From contig NZ_CP036343.1 of the NCBI RefSeq assembly GCF_007746795.1, positions 4,191,357-4,255,356 of the forward strand: 64,000 bases of DNA, read 5' to 3'. Shown here one piece after another: positions 7,219 to 15,135 of this stretch. How positions within the stretch are numbered: the stretch's first letter is position 1; the number at the start of each line of letters is the position of its first letter. The stretch comes from Gimesia algae. GTDB taxonomy: Bacteria; Planctomycetota; Planctomycetia; Planctomycetales; Planctomycetaceae. A model generated the notes under the pieces. It had not been told where the DNA came from and ran no database searches. It saw only the letters and a list, made by a program, of their open reading frames with translations. The position numbers were made by a program, and so were the translations under genes.

Positions 7219-8715
7219 TTAGTTTCTGTGAGGATCGCGTGAGAGATTCCGGCGTGAACGGGAACCGGTACGCTCGTCATTGCTAAATACTCCTGGCTGT
7301 TCTGCTGACAGACAGCGTTTACTGGCCCAGCGTCGTAAACGGGCCACCGATTCGGCGGCGGTAATGGCCACGGGAACCACGTTTTCTGCAGCCTTGATTA
7401 AAGGAACGTCGAGCAGCGCTGCCAGTCGACAGCAAGCCCGGATTTCTGATCCGGTCCAGTGCCGGTCGTCCGGCAAGCGTTGATCTGGTGAAAGCCCAAA
7501 CAGATCACGATACAAACTCCAGATGGCCTGCTTCTGGTCATCGCCCGGTAAATCCAGAAAGAACAAAGCGTCAAAGCGTTCGGCCCGTACAAACTCCGGC
7601 GGCAGTTTGGAAATGTCGTTCGCGGTACAGACTACGAACACATCAGAAGCATGATCGTTCAGCCAGCTGAGTAACGTTCCCAGCATGCGTGTGGAAACGC
7701 CGCTATCAGACTGACCGGAAGAAGCTGCACCACCCAAGCCTTTTTCGACTTCATCAATGAACAGGACGGCGGGCTGCATCGCATCGACGATGCGGAGTGC
7801 TCGTCGAGTTCGCTCTTCGGTTTGACCGACCAGCGCGCCCATTAAAGCTCCGACGTCGAGTGTCAGGGTGGGACGCCCGGTCTCCCTGCCAAGTGCTTTG
7901 GCAAACGCACTTTTCCCGGTTCCGGGAACTCCCAGCAGCAAGACGCCTCTGGGACGAACTGGTGTCTCATCCTGGGGGCGGAATCGAAGAGCTTGCAGGC
8001 AAAAAGCTTTGAGTGCTTCCAAGCCTCCCAGGCCAGCGAATGACTCCGATCCCTCGTGCAGCGATAGCAGACCGCTTTTCAGCAGTGTCTGGGATTTCAG
8101 TTCCAGTACGACCGAAGCTTCGATGCGCTGGTGTCGCACTAGCGACAGACTGAAGGCGCCTTCTGCTTCATAACGTGTCAGGCCCGAGGCAGCGTCCAGA
8201 ACACGTTCGAGTTCTGGTTCCTCCGGCAATTCTCCCGTTTCCGTAGCGATACTGCGGGCAATCTCTAACAGTTGACTTCGATCGGGAAGATCATGTTCCA
8301 AACAGACAAACAGTTTTTCTAACTCCGTGGGGATCTGGACCAGGCTGGAAAGAATAACAATAAACGTCCGTGCCTGTTTCCCCAGATTAATCTGTTGTGT
8401 CAGAGCCTGAACGATTTCAGGGGAATTGATGAACCGATGGAAATTTTTGAGGACCAGCAGCGTGGGGCGGTCCGGATCGTCCTGACTACTCAGACTGTGG
8501 ATGGCCGCCAGGGGATCGGGGGGTGAAGTGTCGTTGCCCTCAGCGAATTCCGTCCCCTGCATACCCCGGTCAATATCCCAGGAGAATAACCGCCAGTCTT
8601 CCGTGTGGCAGAGACGGGCCATCTCCAGCAACGCCTCATCGTGTTCATGACTCTGAATCCAGATCCCGGTAAAGCAGGCGCGTACGTTCTCCGCAAGACG
8701 TTCGGATAGTAACAT
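7219..8715 (-). CDS. Ycf46-like AAA+ ATPase
   Basis: A 498-residue protein counted from ATG 8715; a longer open frame upstream is excluded because it overlaps the TOPRIM gene. Residues 1-220 form a degenerate N-terminal AAA-like domain without Walker motifs (LLVLKNFHRFI is typical of the non-hydrolysing domain in Ycf46). The C-terminal AAA+ module has Walker A GVPGTGKS (262-269), Walker B VLFIDEVEK (318-326), a sensor segment VVCTANDISKLPPEF and arginine-finger-like RAERFD. This two-domain layout matches Ycf46, found in chloroplasts and cyanobacteria, where it co-occurs with Ycf35 (DUF1257). The present locus encodes a DUF1257 protein and DUF2997 upstream. It likely remodels or recruits client proteins, and in this context may feed targets to the Ubl pathway (inference). 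Confidence 0.85.
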   Translation of the reverse strand: MLLSERLAENVRACFTGIWIQSHEHDEALLEMARLCHTEDWRLFSWDIDRGMQGTEFAEGNDTSPPDPLAAIHSLSSQDDPDRPTLLVLKNFHRFINSPEIVQALTQQINLGKQARTFIVILSSLVQIPTELEKLFVCLEHDLPDRSQLLEIARSIATETGELPEEPELERVLDAASGLTRYEAEGAFSLSLVRHQRIEASVVLELKSQTLLKSGLLSLHEGSESFAGLGGLEALKAFCLQALRFRPQDETPVRPRGVLLLGVPGTGKSAFAKALGRETGRPTLTLDVGALMGALVGQTEERTRRALRIVDAMQPAVLFIDEVEKGLGGAASSGQSDSGVSTRMLGTLLSWLNDHASDVFVVCTANDISKLPPEFVRAERFDALFFLDLPGDDQKQAIWSLYRDLFGLSPDQRLPDDRHWTGSEIRACCRLAALLDVPLIKAAENVVPVAITAAESVARLRRWASKRCLSAEQPGVFSNDERTGSRSRRNLSRDPHRN

Positions 8716-8761
8716 AGATGTTTCCTTGATGGTTTGAAGAAATAGAAGGTGTGAAGTGTGC

Positions 8762-9368
8762 TTAAGTGGTTTTTGCCAGTTGGCCGATCGACTCCAGCCA
8801 GGAAATGATTTCCCCGTCCGGATCGCGTTCCTGCAGCAGAGGGACCGACATCTGTTCAACGGCGCTGGTATTGAGCCAGTGCTTGGCCCGAATAGCAAGC
8901 CGGATGCGTGGTCGACGATCGAGCAGTTCCCAACGATAGTCGTCATTTCCGACTGTCAAAGACCCGCTGTGCCACTTCCGACGCCACGCAATCATGGTCC
9001 CCGAAATCGGGACTAATATTGGCAAAGGCCTGAATGGCACGGGGATGCAAGTAGTTCTCCAGGCTCCGTTTCTGTGTTAGCACAGCACGGCATCGAATTC
9101 GTTGATTGATCTGAGCAACCATCTCTTCCCGCTGTTCCGACTCAGGCGACGTTTCCCCGTCATAGATATGAAATTCTGGCAATTGAAGCGGGGCCAGCCG
9201 CCTGACCCAGGCCCGGGGATGGCCGCCGATGGGCAGAAAGACGAGTTCCCCTTTGCGTTCCATCGCGGCCAGGTCAGGGAGTGCGGGCTGATCGGCATGG
9301 AGCAGCGTGGAAATGCGTCTCAGGAATTCGATGTCGTGTGTTCCTTCAACGACTACCAGCACACGCAC
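8762..9368 (-). CDS. TOPRIM-domain protein, split by a +1 frameshift
   Basis: The first 141 codons (GTG start) encode a TOPRIM-like domain: VVVEGTHDIEFL with Glu8, and the acidic FHIYDGE (Asp70, Glu72), followed by KRSLENYLHP. The frame then stops in AAA TGA C at 8943. In the +1 frame the protein continues smoothly (DDYRWELLDRRPRIRLAIRA, then KHWLNTSAVEQM and GEIISWLESIGQLAKTT) to a stop at 8762, which matches the usual C-terminus of about 200-residue relatives as I recall them. The total length is 3n+1. The break may be an inactivating indel, a sequencing error, or programmed +1 shifting as in prfB, since the TGA-C context is the same. TOPRIM proteins of this type are predicted nucleic-acid cleaving or nucleotidyl enzymes. 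Confidence 0.65.
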
Positions 9369-9427
9369 TGGCTGGGGATCTTCGGGAATTGGGTCCGGTA
9401 AGACCTGAATATGTTGATTTGCGAAAA

Positions 9428-9622
9428 CTAATTCTCCTGTGTCAGATGATTGGGTTGGTGTTGGACGGTTTGATGATATTCAGCCGTCAGTTGTTCGGAT
9501 GCGGTCGCGCCCAGCGCAGTTTCCAAAAACCGGCTGGCGTGCTTGCACCGGGAGCCGGTAAAGCCGCGGGTTTCGATGCGGGACTGACCGTCGGCTGAAA
9601 AAATAATGTCTATTGTTTTCAA
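9428..9622 (-). CDS. DUF2997 family protein
   Basis: A 64-residue protein beginning MKTIDIIFSADGQSRIETRG, followed by FTGSRCKHASRFLETALG. This short beta-hairpin plus helix with a conserved Cys after TGS is the DUF2997 signature. The start overlaps the stop of the DUF1257 gene by four bases (ATGA), so the two are translationally coupled. DUF2997 and DUF1257 genes are commonly neighbours and are often accompanied by Ycf46-type ATPases. The molecular function is not known. Confidence 0.85.
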   Translation of the reverse strand: MKTIDIIFSADGQSRIETRGFTGSRCKHASRFLETALGATASEQLTAEYHQTVQHQPNHLTQEN

Positions 9623-9987
9623 TGGTCTGCTCCGATCTGAATGGTGAGTTTGATGGAACCGTCACTGAGCTGGTTTTCCAGGACGGAATGTCCCTTCCGG
9701 CGTGCTTCCATTCGGCATTTTTCCACGCCATAAAATTGTAGTAGTCGATTGAGCTGTGCCGGTTCACCCCAACGACCTTGAAAGTTGTCGTATCTGACCT
9801 GGCCCTGGTCGACATCGAAAACGACGGGGTATCGCCAGTCCGGTAGCCGAACACAGTAGCCAGTGGCTTCACCGCTAAACAGGGGGACGGTTTCGTGAAC
9901 AGGCTCTCCCAGTTCGAGTCGGTGACAGGCCAGGCGCAGCGCCTCGGCATCGCGGACTTCCGTTGTTATTGTGACAATATGTGACAT
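9619..9987 (-). CDS. DUF1257 (Ycf35-like) protein
   Basis: A 122-residue protein with the DUF1257 pattern throughout: MSHIVTITTEVRDAEAL at the start, the central GEATGYCVRLPDWRYPVVFD, then GQVRYDNFQGRWGEP and the C-terminal VEKCRMEARRKGHSVLEN, ending SIKLTIQI. Its chloroplast relative Ycf35 is conserved but uncharacterised. Coupled to DUF2997 downstream. Together with the Ycf46-like ATPase it reconstitutes a bacterial counterpart of the Ycf35/Ycf46 pair. Cytoplasmic; no membrane segments. Confidence 0.88.
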   Translation of the reverse strand: MSHIVTITTEVRDAEALRLACHRLELGEPVHETVPLFSGEATGYCVRLPDWRYPVVFDVDQGQVRYDNFQGRWGEPAQLNRLLQFYGVEKCRMEARRKGHSVLENQLSDGSIKLTIQIGADH

Positions 9988-9988
9988 T

Positions 9989-10558
9989 TCAGTTTTCCCT
10001 TTCTGTAGATGGGTTGGCAGGAGATTGTGGTAAATCCGTCAATCGGCGTTTGTCTGGTTTTGGTGTGACAGGTGGCATCAGGCGTGGTTCCGATGAGACC
10101 AGATCATCCAGCAGTAATTCTGCGATCTCATTCTCGTCCACAGGTTCTACCTTCTGTTGCAGCAACAGCCAGCAGATCAGCAGGGGAAGCAGGCTGACGA
10201 CCACCATGGTCACCCTGGTGATCGCAGCTACAACGATCGGATCTCGGTTTCGGCCGTCGGCAATTTCGCGACGTTCTGCTTCCAGCTGATCGCGCTGGTG
10301 TCCGATCTCGCTCCGTTCGGTCTGAATCGCACGCTGCAAGGCGACCATCTCCCGTCTGGCTTGGGCATCCGCCTCCACTAGTTCCCGTGAACCCGAGGCG
10401 ACTTCCTGCTGGAGATCCGACATCCGGCGATTCTGGTCCGCCTGGCGTTCCAGTTGTTGCGTGGCCAGATCAGCCACGCGACTGTTTTCGTCTGAATTAC
10501 AACTGGCTCCGGTCAGCAGGATCAGAATTAGTGTGATTCGAAGCGTCTGTTTTTCCAT
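9989..10558 (-). CDS. lipoprotein with coiled coil and an internal membrane segment
   Basis: A 189-residue protein. Residues 1-20 form a lipoprotein signal (LILILLTGASC, Cys20 as lipidation site). Residues 25-105 are a long charged coiled coil. About residues 106-135 form a hydrophobic membrane segment (VVSLLPLLICWLLL), and an acidic then Pro/Arg-rich cytoplasmic-like tail follows. Such a layout suggests a membrane anchor or scaffold. GGAGG precedes the ATG closely. It lies one base upstream of the DUF1257 gene and overlaps the end of the preceding small membrane protein. The family is not recognised. Confidence 0.7.
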   Translation of the reverse strand: MEKQTLRITLILILLTGASCNSDENSRVADLATQQLERQADQNRRMSDLQQEVASGSRELVEADAQARREMVALQRAIQTERSEIGHQRDQLEAERREIADGRNRDPIVVAAITRVTMVVVSLLPLLICWLLLQQKVEPVDENEIAELLLDDLVSSEPRLMPPVTPKPDKRRLTDLPQSPANPSTEREN

Positions 10559-10688
10559 GTGCCCTCCAGCGATGAATCAGGTGTCTGAGAATGCCCTGTA
10601 GCGCCAGTCGCAGCCGTCGTTCTTTGACAAAAGCGATGACTGCCAGCAACAGCGCGACAGAGACAAACGTTAAAACAATAATTTCCAA
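10497..10688 (-). CDS. small single-pass membrane protein
   Basis: A 63-residue protein with one N-terminal transmembrane helix (IIVLTFVSVALLLAVIAFV), a basic stretch KERRLRL and a polar tail, so the N-terminus is probably outside and the tail in the cytoplasm. The start is TTG at 10688, with AAAGGAG six bases upstream. It overlaps the lipoprotein gene by about 60 bases. As the first gene of the minus-strand locus it may help place the complex at the membrane; that is inference. Confidence 0.6.
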   Translation of the reverse strand: MEIIVLTFVSVALLLAVIAFVKERRLRLALQGILRHLIHRWRAHGKTDASNHTNSDPADRSQL

Positions 10689-10727
10689 GCAATGCTCCTT
10701 TCTGATGAGAGGTTAAGTGAAAAGCAA

Positions 10728-10760
10728 AACGCCCCGCATTCCTAAAAAATGCAAGGCGTT
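10728..10760. terminator. hairpin in the leader of the minus-strand locus
   Basis: Imperfect stem AACGCC..GCATT / AATGC..GGCGTT with T-rich tails on both strands (TTTTT on plus, TTTTGCTTTT on minus). It lies 40 bases before the first gene of the minus-strand locus and could end transcription from the 52-residue gene or act as an attenuator. Confidence 0.5.
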
Positions 10761-10824
10761 TTTAAATGACGACGGTCTTGAATCGGGGATTGATTTTGAT
10801 ACAGAATAGATAATCCGTGCCCTT

Positions 10825-10985
10825 ATTTATTATGACACGTTTCGGGCTAAAATTCAGGTAATGGGACACGCTCGATGGTGATTGAAGAATCACAGCGAAT
10901 GCCTGATACTTAATTTTCCAGCTTGTGATATTCCCTGGCTTCTATTCCTTCATGTATCATGACACGTTTTTCGCCAATATTTAGG
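10825..10985. repeat. pair of approximately 37-bp imperfect direct repeats
   Basis: Two related segments (10825-10860 and 10948-10985) share the core ATGACACGTTT, followed at similar distance by AATTCAGGT or TATTTAGGT. They lie about 123 bases apart in the non-coding region ahead of the minus-strand locus. They may be binding sites for a regulator or iteron-like elements. Confidence 0.45.
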
Positions 10986-11139
10986 TTTTACCGTAATCTC
11001 GTTTCGTGTCGTCTGGTTCGTACTTTTTGACTATTGATTTGGCAATCAGTTGCAGCAGTCGATGAATGGAGCTTCCCGGTAGGACTGGTCCAGGTTGATT
11101 AGCTTGACTCTTTTTTGATTTAGATTGTCTGGTCTTCAA
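10981..11139 (-). CDS. small basic protein, unknown
   Basis: A 52-residue protein with TTG start at 11139, chosen because AAAGGAG lies 5 bases upstream; an in-frame ATG further upstream falls beyond that ribosome binding site. The N-terminus is Lys/Ser-rich, followed by one amphipathic helix (SIHRLLQLIAKSIVKKY) and a charged tail. The family is unknown. It follows the terminator of the serine recombinase gene and precedes the repeat region, so it is probably expressed from its own promoter or by readthrough. Confidence 0.5.
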   Translation of the reverse strand: MKTRQSKSKKSQANQPGPVLPGSSIHRLLQLIAKSIVKKYEPDDTKRDYGKT

Positions 11140-11164
11140 AGCAGCTCCTTTCAGATGGCGCATT

Positions 11165-11188
11165 AAAAAAACCCGGCATATGCCGGGG
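11165..11188 (-). terminator. intrinsic terminator of the serine recombinase gene
   Basis: Perfect palindrome CCCGGCATATGCCGGG (11172-11187), followed on the minus strand by seven T residues, about 35 bases after the recombinase stop codon. A classic rho-independent terminator. Confidence 0.9.
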
Positions 11189-11219
11189 TCAGAGATTGGG
11201 TTAGAGTGACATTTCATTT

Positions 11220-13184
11220 TCAGAGCGGAGGCCGCTGATAACCGGCCTTCACCTGGAACGAATACTTCTTATTCTTGTGCCTGCGAAGTTTTTTATAGTC
11301 GTCAGGCGGTTCTTTCAGAAACACATACGGACTCGAAAGCCCCTCTTCCTGCATCTGCCGATGCAGCTTCAGGGCGTAATAGACCGCTGTCTGGGTGGGT
11401 TTACATTCCAGCTGACGAGCGATTTCCCGTTGTTCCATACCGACAGTAGCCAGTCTGATGGCTTCTGGACGAATCAACTCGCGTTGAGGAGGTTCAAAGA
11501 GATCCAGGGTCAATTCCCGGGTCAGTAACTGCTGTAACTCTGGAGACGCCGCCGCATCGGGAATGCTCCCGGCTAGATTGAGGCGGATCTTAGCACGAGG
11601 CAGCAGATGACCGCCATCAATGAGGCGTACCTGGTAGACATAGATTTCAGGGACTAGCTCCCTGATTAAATCACCGAACTCATGCGAGTGAATATCAACA
11701 TCTTCGAGGTGATGTTGCAATATTCCCTTGAGCTCTAATGTGGATTTCGGAAGATTAAGTTGCCGGGATCTCGCGTGCTCCAATGCCCTCCGATCAAGTA
11801 ATAACTGTTTTTCTCGATTCTTTAAATCAGAGAGCATCTCAGAGAAAAAATCACTATTAAAGTCATCCGTCTCTCTGATCAATTTTTTGAGTTTATCACG
11901 TTCATGTGCAATTTCTTCCTCTTCCCGATTCAATTGATTTTCACGGGCAAGGAGCTTTTCAGGACCACCAGCTTGCGCTTGCTGCACAATTTCTCGAAAC
12001 TGAGGATCAATTTCATCCAGAGTCGTAAGGCTGTCCAGAATCACCTCCAATAGTTTCTGTGCAGCTTTAGGCCCATTAAACCCAATGGAGTTCCAGCAGT
12101 GCCACTCGCGGGAATTGGAGCACATCAGGTTATCCGTCATGCCGTTGCCTCCCCACACGTAATGACAACCGCAATAGAAGCATGTCGCATGCTGACCAAA
12201 GGCCCGGGTTCGTTTCTTGGGAACTCGAGATCTTGAATCAACGCCGTTCTGGTTCTGCTTACGTTTAAAATGAGCATTTTTTTCAGCTATCGCTTCGAGA
12301 ACGGGATCAATATCATCAGGAGAGAAGAAGGCCAGGTGAGGTTCTTCCCGATAACAGGGGCCATTCGGATTGGGGACCGAGATTCTCCTTCCAGTTTCAT
12401 GATGTTTGATGGAATGCGTTTTTCCACGTTGGGGGAACCCCTTAAGGATCGGGTTACGGTAGAAACGTAATACCATTCGTCCGTCCCATTTATCCTTTTT
12501 GCAATTGGGGCCTGGTGAAAATCCATTTTCATTGAAGTATTCTGCAACGGCTGCGCCATTGAGTGTCCGTTTGAGGATTTGCAGACCTTCGTGTATGAAT
12601 ACAGCTGCATCTTCATCCTTGACCCAGTCTGAATATGACTTGGCGTTGTCAGGTTTGATATATCCAGCGGTAAGACCAGGAGTGGCACCTCCATACTTTT
12701 TAAACCGGTTCATCAGTTTATATTTCAATCGACGTGATGTATGCGTATTGTGTTTCAGATGTTCTTTACATGCATCAAGTACATCGTCTTCCCAATTTTC
12801 ATTGTTAGTGTCAATAAAATCGTTGGGTGAAATCACTCTGGTTCCATGGTCGACTGCAATGCCACAAAGCCGGTGAGCTGCTGGACCACGTACCAGGCGA
12901 CCAAGATCTTCGACGATTAATAAATCCAACTCATCTGATTTGAGCCAGTTTTTAATCTCAAGAAGTTCTGGACGGTCAAGTCGTTCTCCTTTTCCCTTGG
13001 TTGTGATCTTCCTGAACTCAATCTCTCCATCAAACATTTCACGGGCAACCTGTTTGCCATGGTCTACTTGATCGTCCAGGCTGATTTCTTTCTGGTTTGC
13101 ACAACCGGAAATACGCCCAGGAATTCCAACGATCAAGGTATGACCGTTCCGCGGTACAAGTTCAATTTCTTCTCTATAACTCAT
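11220..13184 (-). CDS. large serine recombinase
   Basis: A 654-residue site-specific recombinase. The N-terminal resolvase-like domain (about 1-150) has the catalytic Ser in GRISG, the downstream SLDDQ, and LLIVEDLGRLVRG, which matches the DLSRLSRD-type motif with the active-site Arg residues. A recombinase domain follows (about 150-290, with GATPGLTAGY and RFYRNPILKG), then a zinc-ribbon-like segment (CFYCGCHYVWGG, later CSNSREWHC), a long coiled coil (about 400-480) and a C-terminal helix-turn-helix (GMEQREIARQLECKPTQTAV). The size and order are those of large serine integrases. It may mobilise this element or be an independent integration event; the neighbouring tyrosine recombinase is the better candidate for the tRNA-adjacent attachment site. 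GGAG lies upstream of the ATG. Confidence 0.88.
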   Translation of the reverse strand: MSYREEIELVPRNGHTLIVGIPGRISGCANQKEISLDDQVDHGKQVAREMFDGEIEFRKITTKGKGERLDRPELLEIKNWLKSDELDLLIVEDLGRLVRGPAAHRLCGIAVDHGTRVISPNDFIDTNNENWEDDVLDACKEHLKHNTHTSRRLKYKLMNRFKKYGGATPGLTAGYIKPDNAKSYSDWVKDEDAAVFIHEGLQILKRTLNGAAVAEYFNENGFSPGPNCKKDKWDGRMVLRFYRNPILKGFPQRGKTHSIKHHETGRRISVPNPNGPCYREEPHLAFFSPDDIDPVLEAIAEKNAHFKRKQNQNGVDSRSRVPKKRTRAFGQHATCFYCGCHYVWGGNGMTDNLMCSNSREWHCWNSIGFNGPKAAQKLLEVILDSLTTLDEIDPQFREIVQQAQAGGPEKLLARENQLNREEEEIAHERDKLKKLIRETDDFNSDFFSEMLSDLKNREKQLLLDRRALEHARSRQLNLPKSTLELKGILQHHLEDVDIHSHEFGDLIRELVPEIYVYQVRLIDGGHLLPRAKIRLNLAGSIPDAAASPELQQLLTRELTLDLFEPPQRELIRPEAIRLATVGMEQREIARQLECKPTQTAVYYALKLHRQMQEEGLSSPYVFLKEPPDDYKKLRRHKNKKYSFQVKAGYQRPPL

Positions 13185-13256
13185 TATTTATCACTCCGTT
13201 TTAAATGAATGTTTTTTGTTTTTAAATGTGTTTAAAGCAAGTCAGTATGTTTAGAG

Positions 13257-14627
13257 TCACACTTTGTTAGCACTGGCCCATTGCCTCGCAAAAGCAAGAG
13301 ACTGGGGCCAAAGACGCAGTGCGCGTTCTATCTCACGTTTTTGTGTTGTGGCACGGGTGTGCGTATAAACGCCCGTCATGCCCAGGCTGCCGCCACGGGC
13401 GTCCTCGCTCGGTTTATGCCCCAGTGTGATCTGCCGTATGAGCGGATCAACGTTGGCATCCTGAAGTAGAGTGGCAAAAGAATGCCGCCAGCTTTTGGGG
13501 CAAGATGACTGTTTCAGGCCTGCTGCCTTGGCGGTACGGATAAATGAAGTCCGCACACGCTCAGATCGTACCACGCCTGCTTCACGCCAGACCGATCTGG
13601 CGAGTTTCTCATCCATAGTTTGAGATAGAGTGAGCACACTTCCTGAATCAGTATCCGAGATGCGTTGCTGAAGCAGTTCCTGGAGTGCCATTTGATCCAA
13701 GTTCCCCAAAGGGGAGCTGAAGGCGTCAAACTGGTGCCGGATAAAGACAGGACCTGATGTTCGGTTGCCAATCACCCTGCGTAAGACGGCGACTGCTTCC
13801 TTTACTAAGGGCACAGAACGTTCGCGCCTGGTTTTGACTTTCCAGTGCAACTCAGTCTTATTACGGACGCGAAGCCATCCGTTTTCCAGATCGACATCTT
13901 CTATCAACAGATGAATTAGTTCGCCTGACCTTAATCCTGCCTTGGCAAGAATAAAGTGGATGGGAAACGCCCAGTCGTCTGCATTCTGAAAGAAACGCAA
14001 TTCATCCTCAACATCGAAGACAAAGATGGGCTTAGCGTCTTCAATTTTCATCCGTTCCAGATTGAGTTTAGAGAACGGGTTTTCAAAAGTGGGAGGAAGG
14101 AAGCGTTGTTGGGCGGCGTAGATATAGACCGACCGACAAACTTCCAGAATGAAACGTAGTCCTTTATCACGAAGTGTCCGCCTGGCCGTATTGGGATGGC
14201 CGTTGGGGGAAATCTTCTGCTTCCTCAACCAGGCCACAAAATGGTCTGACCGAATGGAATGGGCCAGATCAGATGGACGACATTCGTTGAAATAATTTTC
14301 AAGATGCTGAGTCGCTGATCGATAGCGCCTGATCGTGGCCGGAGAAGAGTTCACTACAGTTTCATGGTGATTGAGAAAGGCTTGCCGCAGTTTTGAGAAA
14401 CTGACAGACCTGAATGAAAACAGGGTGGGACTGGATGAAGCCAGCTGCGCATTTACTTGTGCTGCAATCTGTGCGGCTTCCTCTTCAGTTTCAGCCACCT
14501 TGGGGCGTCGTTGTACCTTTACTCCACTTTGGTATTCAAGGTAATAAAGATACCAGGCACCGTGATGAAGATAGTACGAAACGCGCCCTACGCGCTTTCG
14601 CTGTGAAGACTTCTTGCGTCGTCTCAT
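13257..14627 (-). CDS. tyrosine recombinase / integrase
   Basis: A 456-residue integrase counted from ATG 14627 (GGGAGG eight bases upstream). The N-terminus is basic (RRRKKSSQRKR), followed by an arm/SAM-like core-binding domain (about 85-190) and the catalytic domain. Visible active-site elements: Arg in LRSGELIHLL, the Lys-bearing beta-hairpin region NKTELHWKVKTRR, WRHSFATLLQ, then LGHK and the Tyr nucleophile in GVYTHT. It points away from, and sits about 120 bases from, the 3' end of tRNA-Ser, the normal arrangement for an element integrated into a tRNA gene. It is therefore the likely integrase of the island. Confidence 0.9.
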   Translation of the reverse strand: MRRRKKSSQRKRVGRVSYYLHHGAWYLYYLEYQSGVKVQRRPKVAETEEEAAQIAAQVNAQLASSSPTLFSFRSVSFSKLRQAFLNHHETVVNSSPATIRRYRSATQHLENYFNECRPSDLAHSIRSDHFVAWLRKQKISPNGHPNTARRTLRDKGLRFILEVCRSVYIYAAQQRFLPPTFENPFSKLNLERMKIEDAKPIFVFDVEDELRFFQNADDWAFPIHFILAKAGLRSGELIHLLIEDVDLENGWLRVRNKTELHWKVKTRRERSVPLVKEAVAVLRRVIGNRTSGPVFIRHQFDAFSSPLGNLDQMALQELLQQRISDTDSGSVLTLSQTMDEKLARSVWREAGVVRSERVRTSFIRTAKAAGLKQSSCPKSWRHSFATLLQDANVDPLIRQITLGHKPSEDARGGSLGMTGVYTHTRATTQKREIERALRLWPQSLAFARQWASANKV

Positions 14628-14638
14628 CAAAACCTCCC

Positions 14639-14666
14639 GTGCACAATGTGTGCACCAACTGTGCAC
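14639..14666. repeat. three GTGCAC sites at exact 11-bp spacing before the integrase gene
   Basis: GTGCAC occurs at 14639, 14650 and 14661, each one helical turn from the next, just upstream of the integrase ribosome binding site. The motif is palindromic, so the array presents three equal faces to a protein. Likely an operator, or arm sites for the integrase or an excisionase. Confidence 0.6.
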
Positions 14667-14697
14667 CAGGAGGTTTATTATGTCGCGCAAAAAATAA

Positions 14698-14727
14698 CGC
14701 TAAGTTATTGAATTCAATAACTTAGCG
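14698..14727. repeat. perfect 30-bp palindrome between integrase and tRNA-Ser
   Basis: A perfect inverted repeat of 15 bp per arm (arm begins CGCTAAGTTATTGAA), AT-rich in the centre. It starts 21 bases beyond the 3' end of the tRNA and could be the tRNA terminator, or a core/arm site of the attachment region. Confidence 0.65.
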
Positions 14728-14746
14728 CGTTTGGTCAGTTTGATAA

Positions 14747-14832
<86 letters not shown>

Positions 14833-15135
14833 TGCAGCCCGAAATTCCTTGAAGGACTGGGCTTCGGTCGAAAGTATATAGACTCTCGGCAAGGTTGTAA
14901 AGTCTCATATTTGTTCTGTTTCTGCAGCATTCCAGCTGAAAACCCGCGGGTTTCCAGTTAAACCGAATTTACGGCATCTGATTGCATAATCCAGCCCGGA
15001 AAAGATCATTTCTCACTTCTCTGATACGTTTCTTATACTAAAACGGACTAAGATACAGTCTTAAACCTTTTATCATCTCACTGTCGGTCCACTGGTGTCA
15101 CACCATGCGATCACAGCCTGTCAGAGGAAACAGCC
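14833..15135. other. 303-base spacer between tRNA-Ser and the adenosyltransferase gene
   Basis: Apart from the tRNA promoter, I see a short AGCCC/GGGCT hairpin next to the tRNA 5' end and no gene. No cobalamin-riboswitch-like structure is apparent. Confidence 0.5.
14873..14901 (-). promoter_or_regulatory. sigma-70-type promoter of tRNA-Ser
   Basis: TTTACA and TATACT separated by exactly 17 bases on the minus strand, about 40 bases before the tRNA 5' end. Good match to the housekeeping consensus. Confidence 0.7.

Noticed and set aside
7219-8946. 575-residue reading of the AAA+ gene starting at 8946
   Set aside because: The first 77 codons overlap the frameshifted TOPRIM gene, whose reading there is clearly protein-like in another frame. 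ATG 8715 gives the family-typical start.
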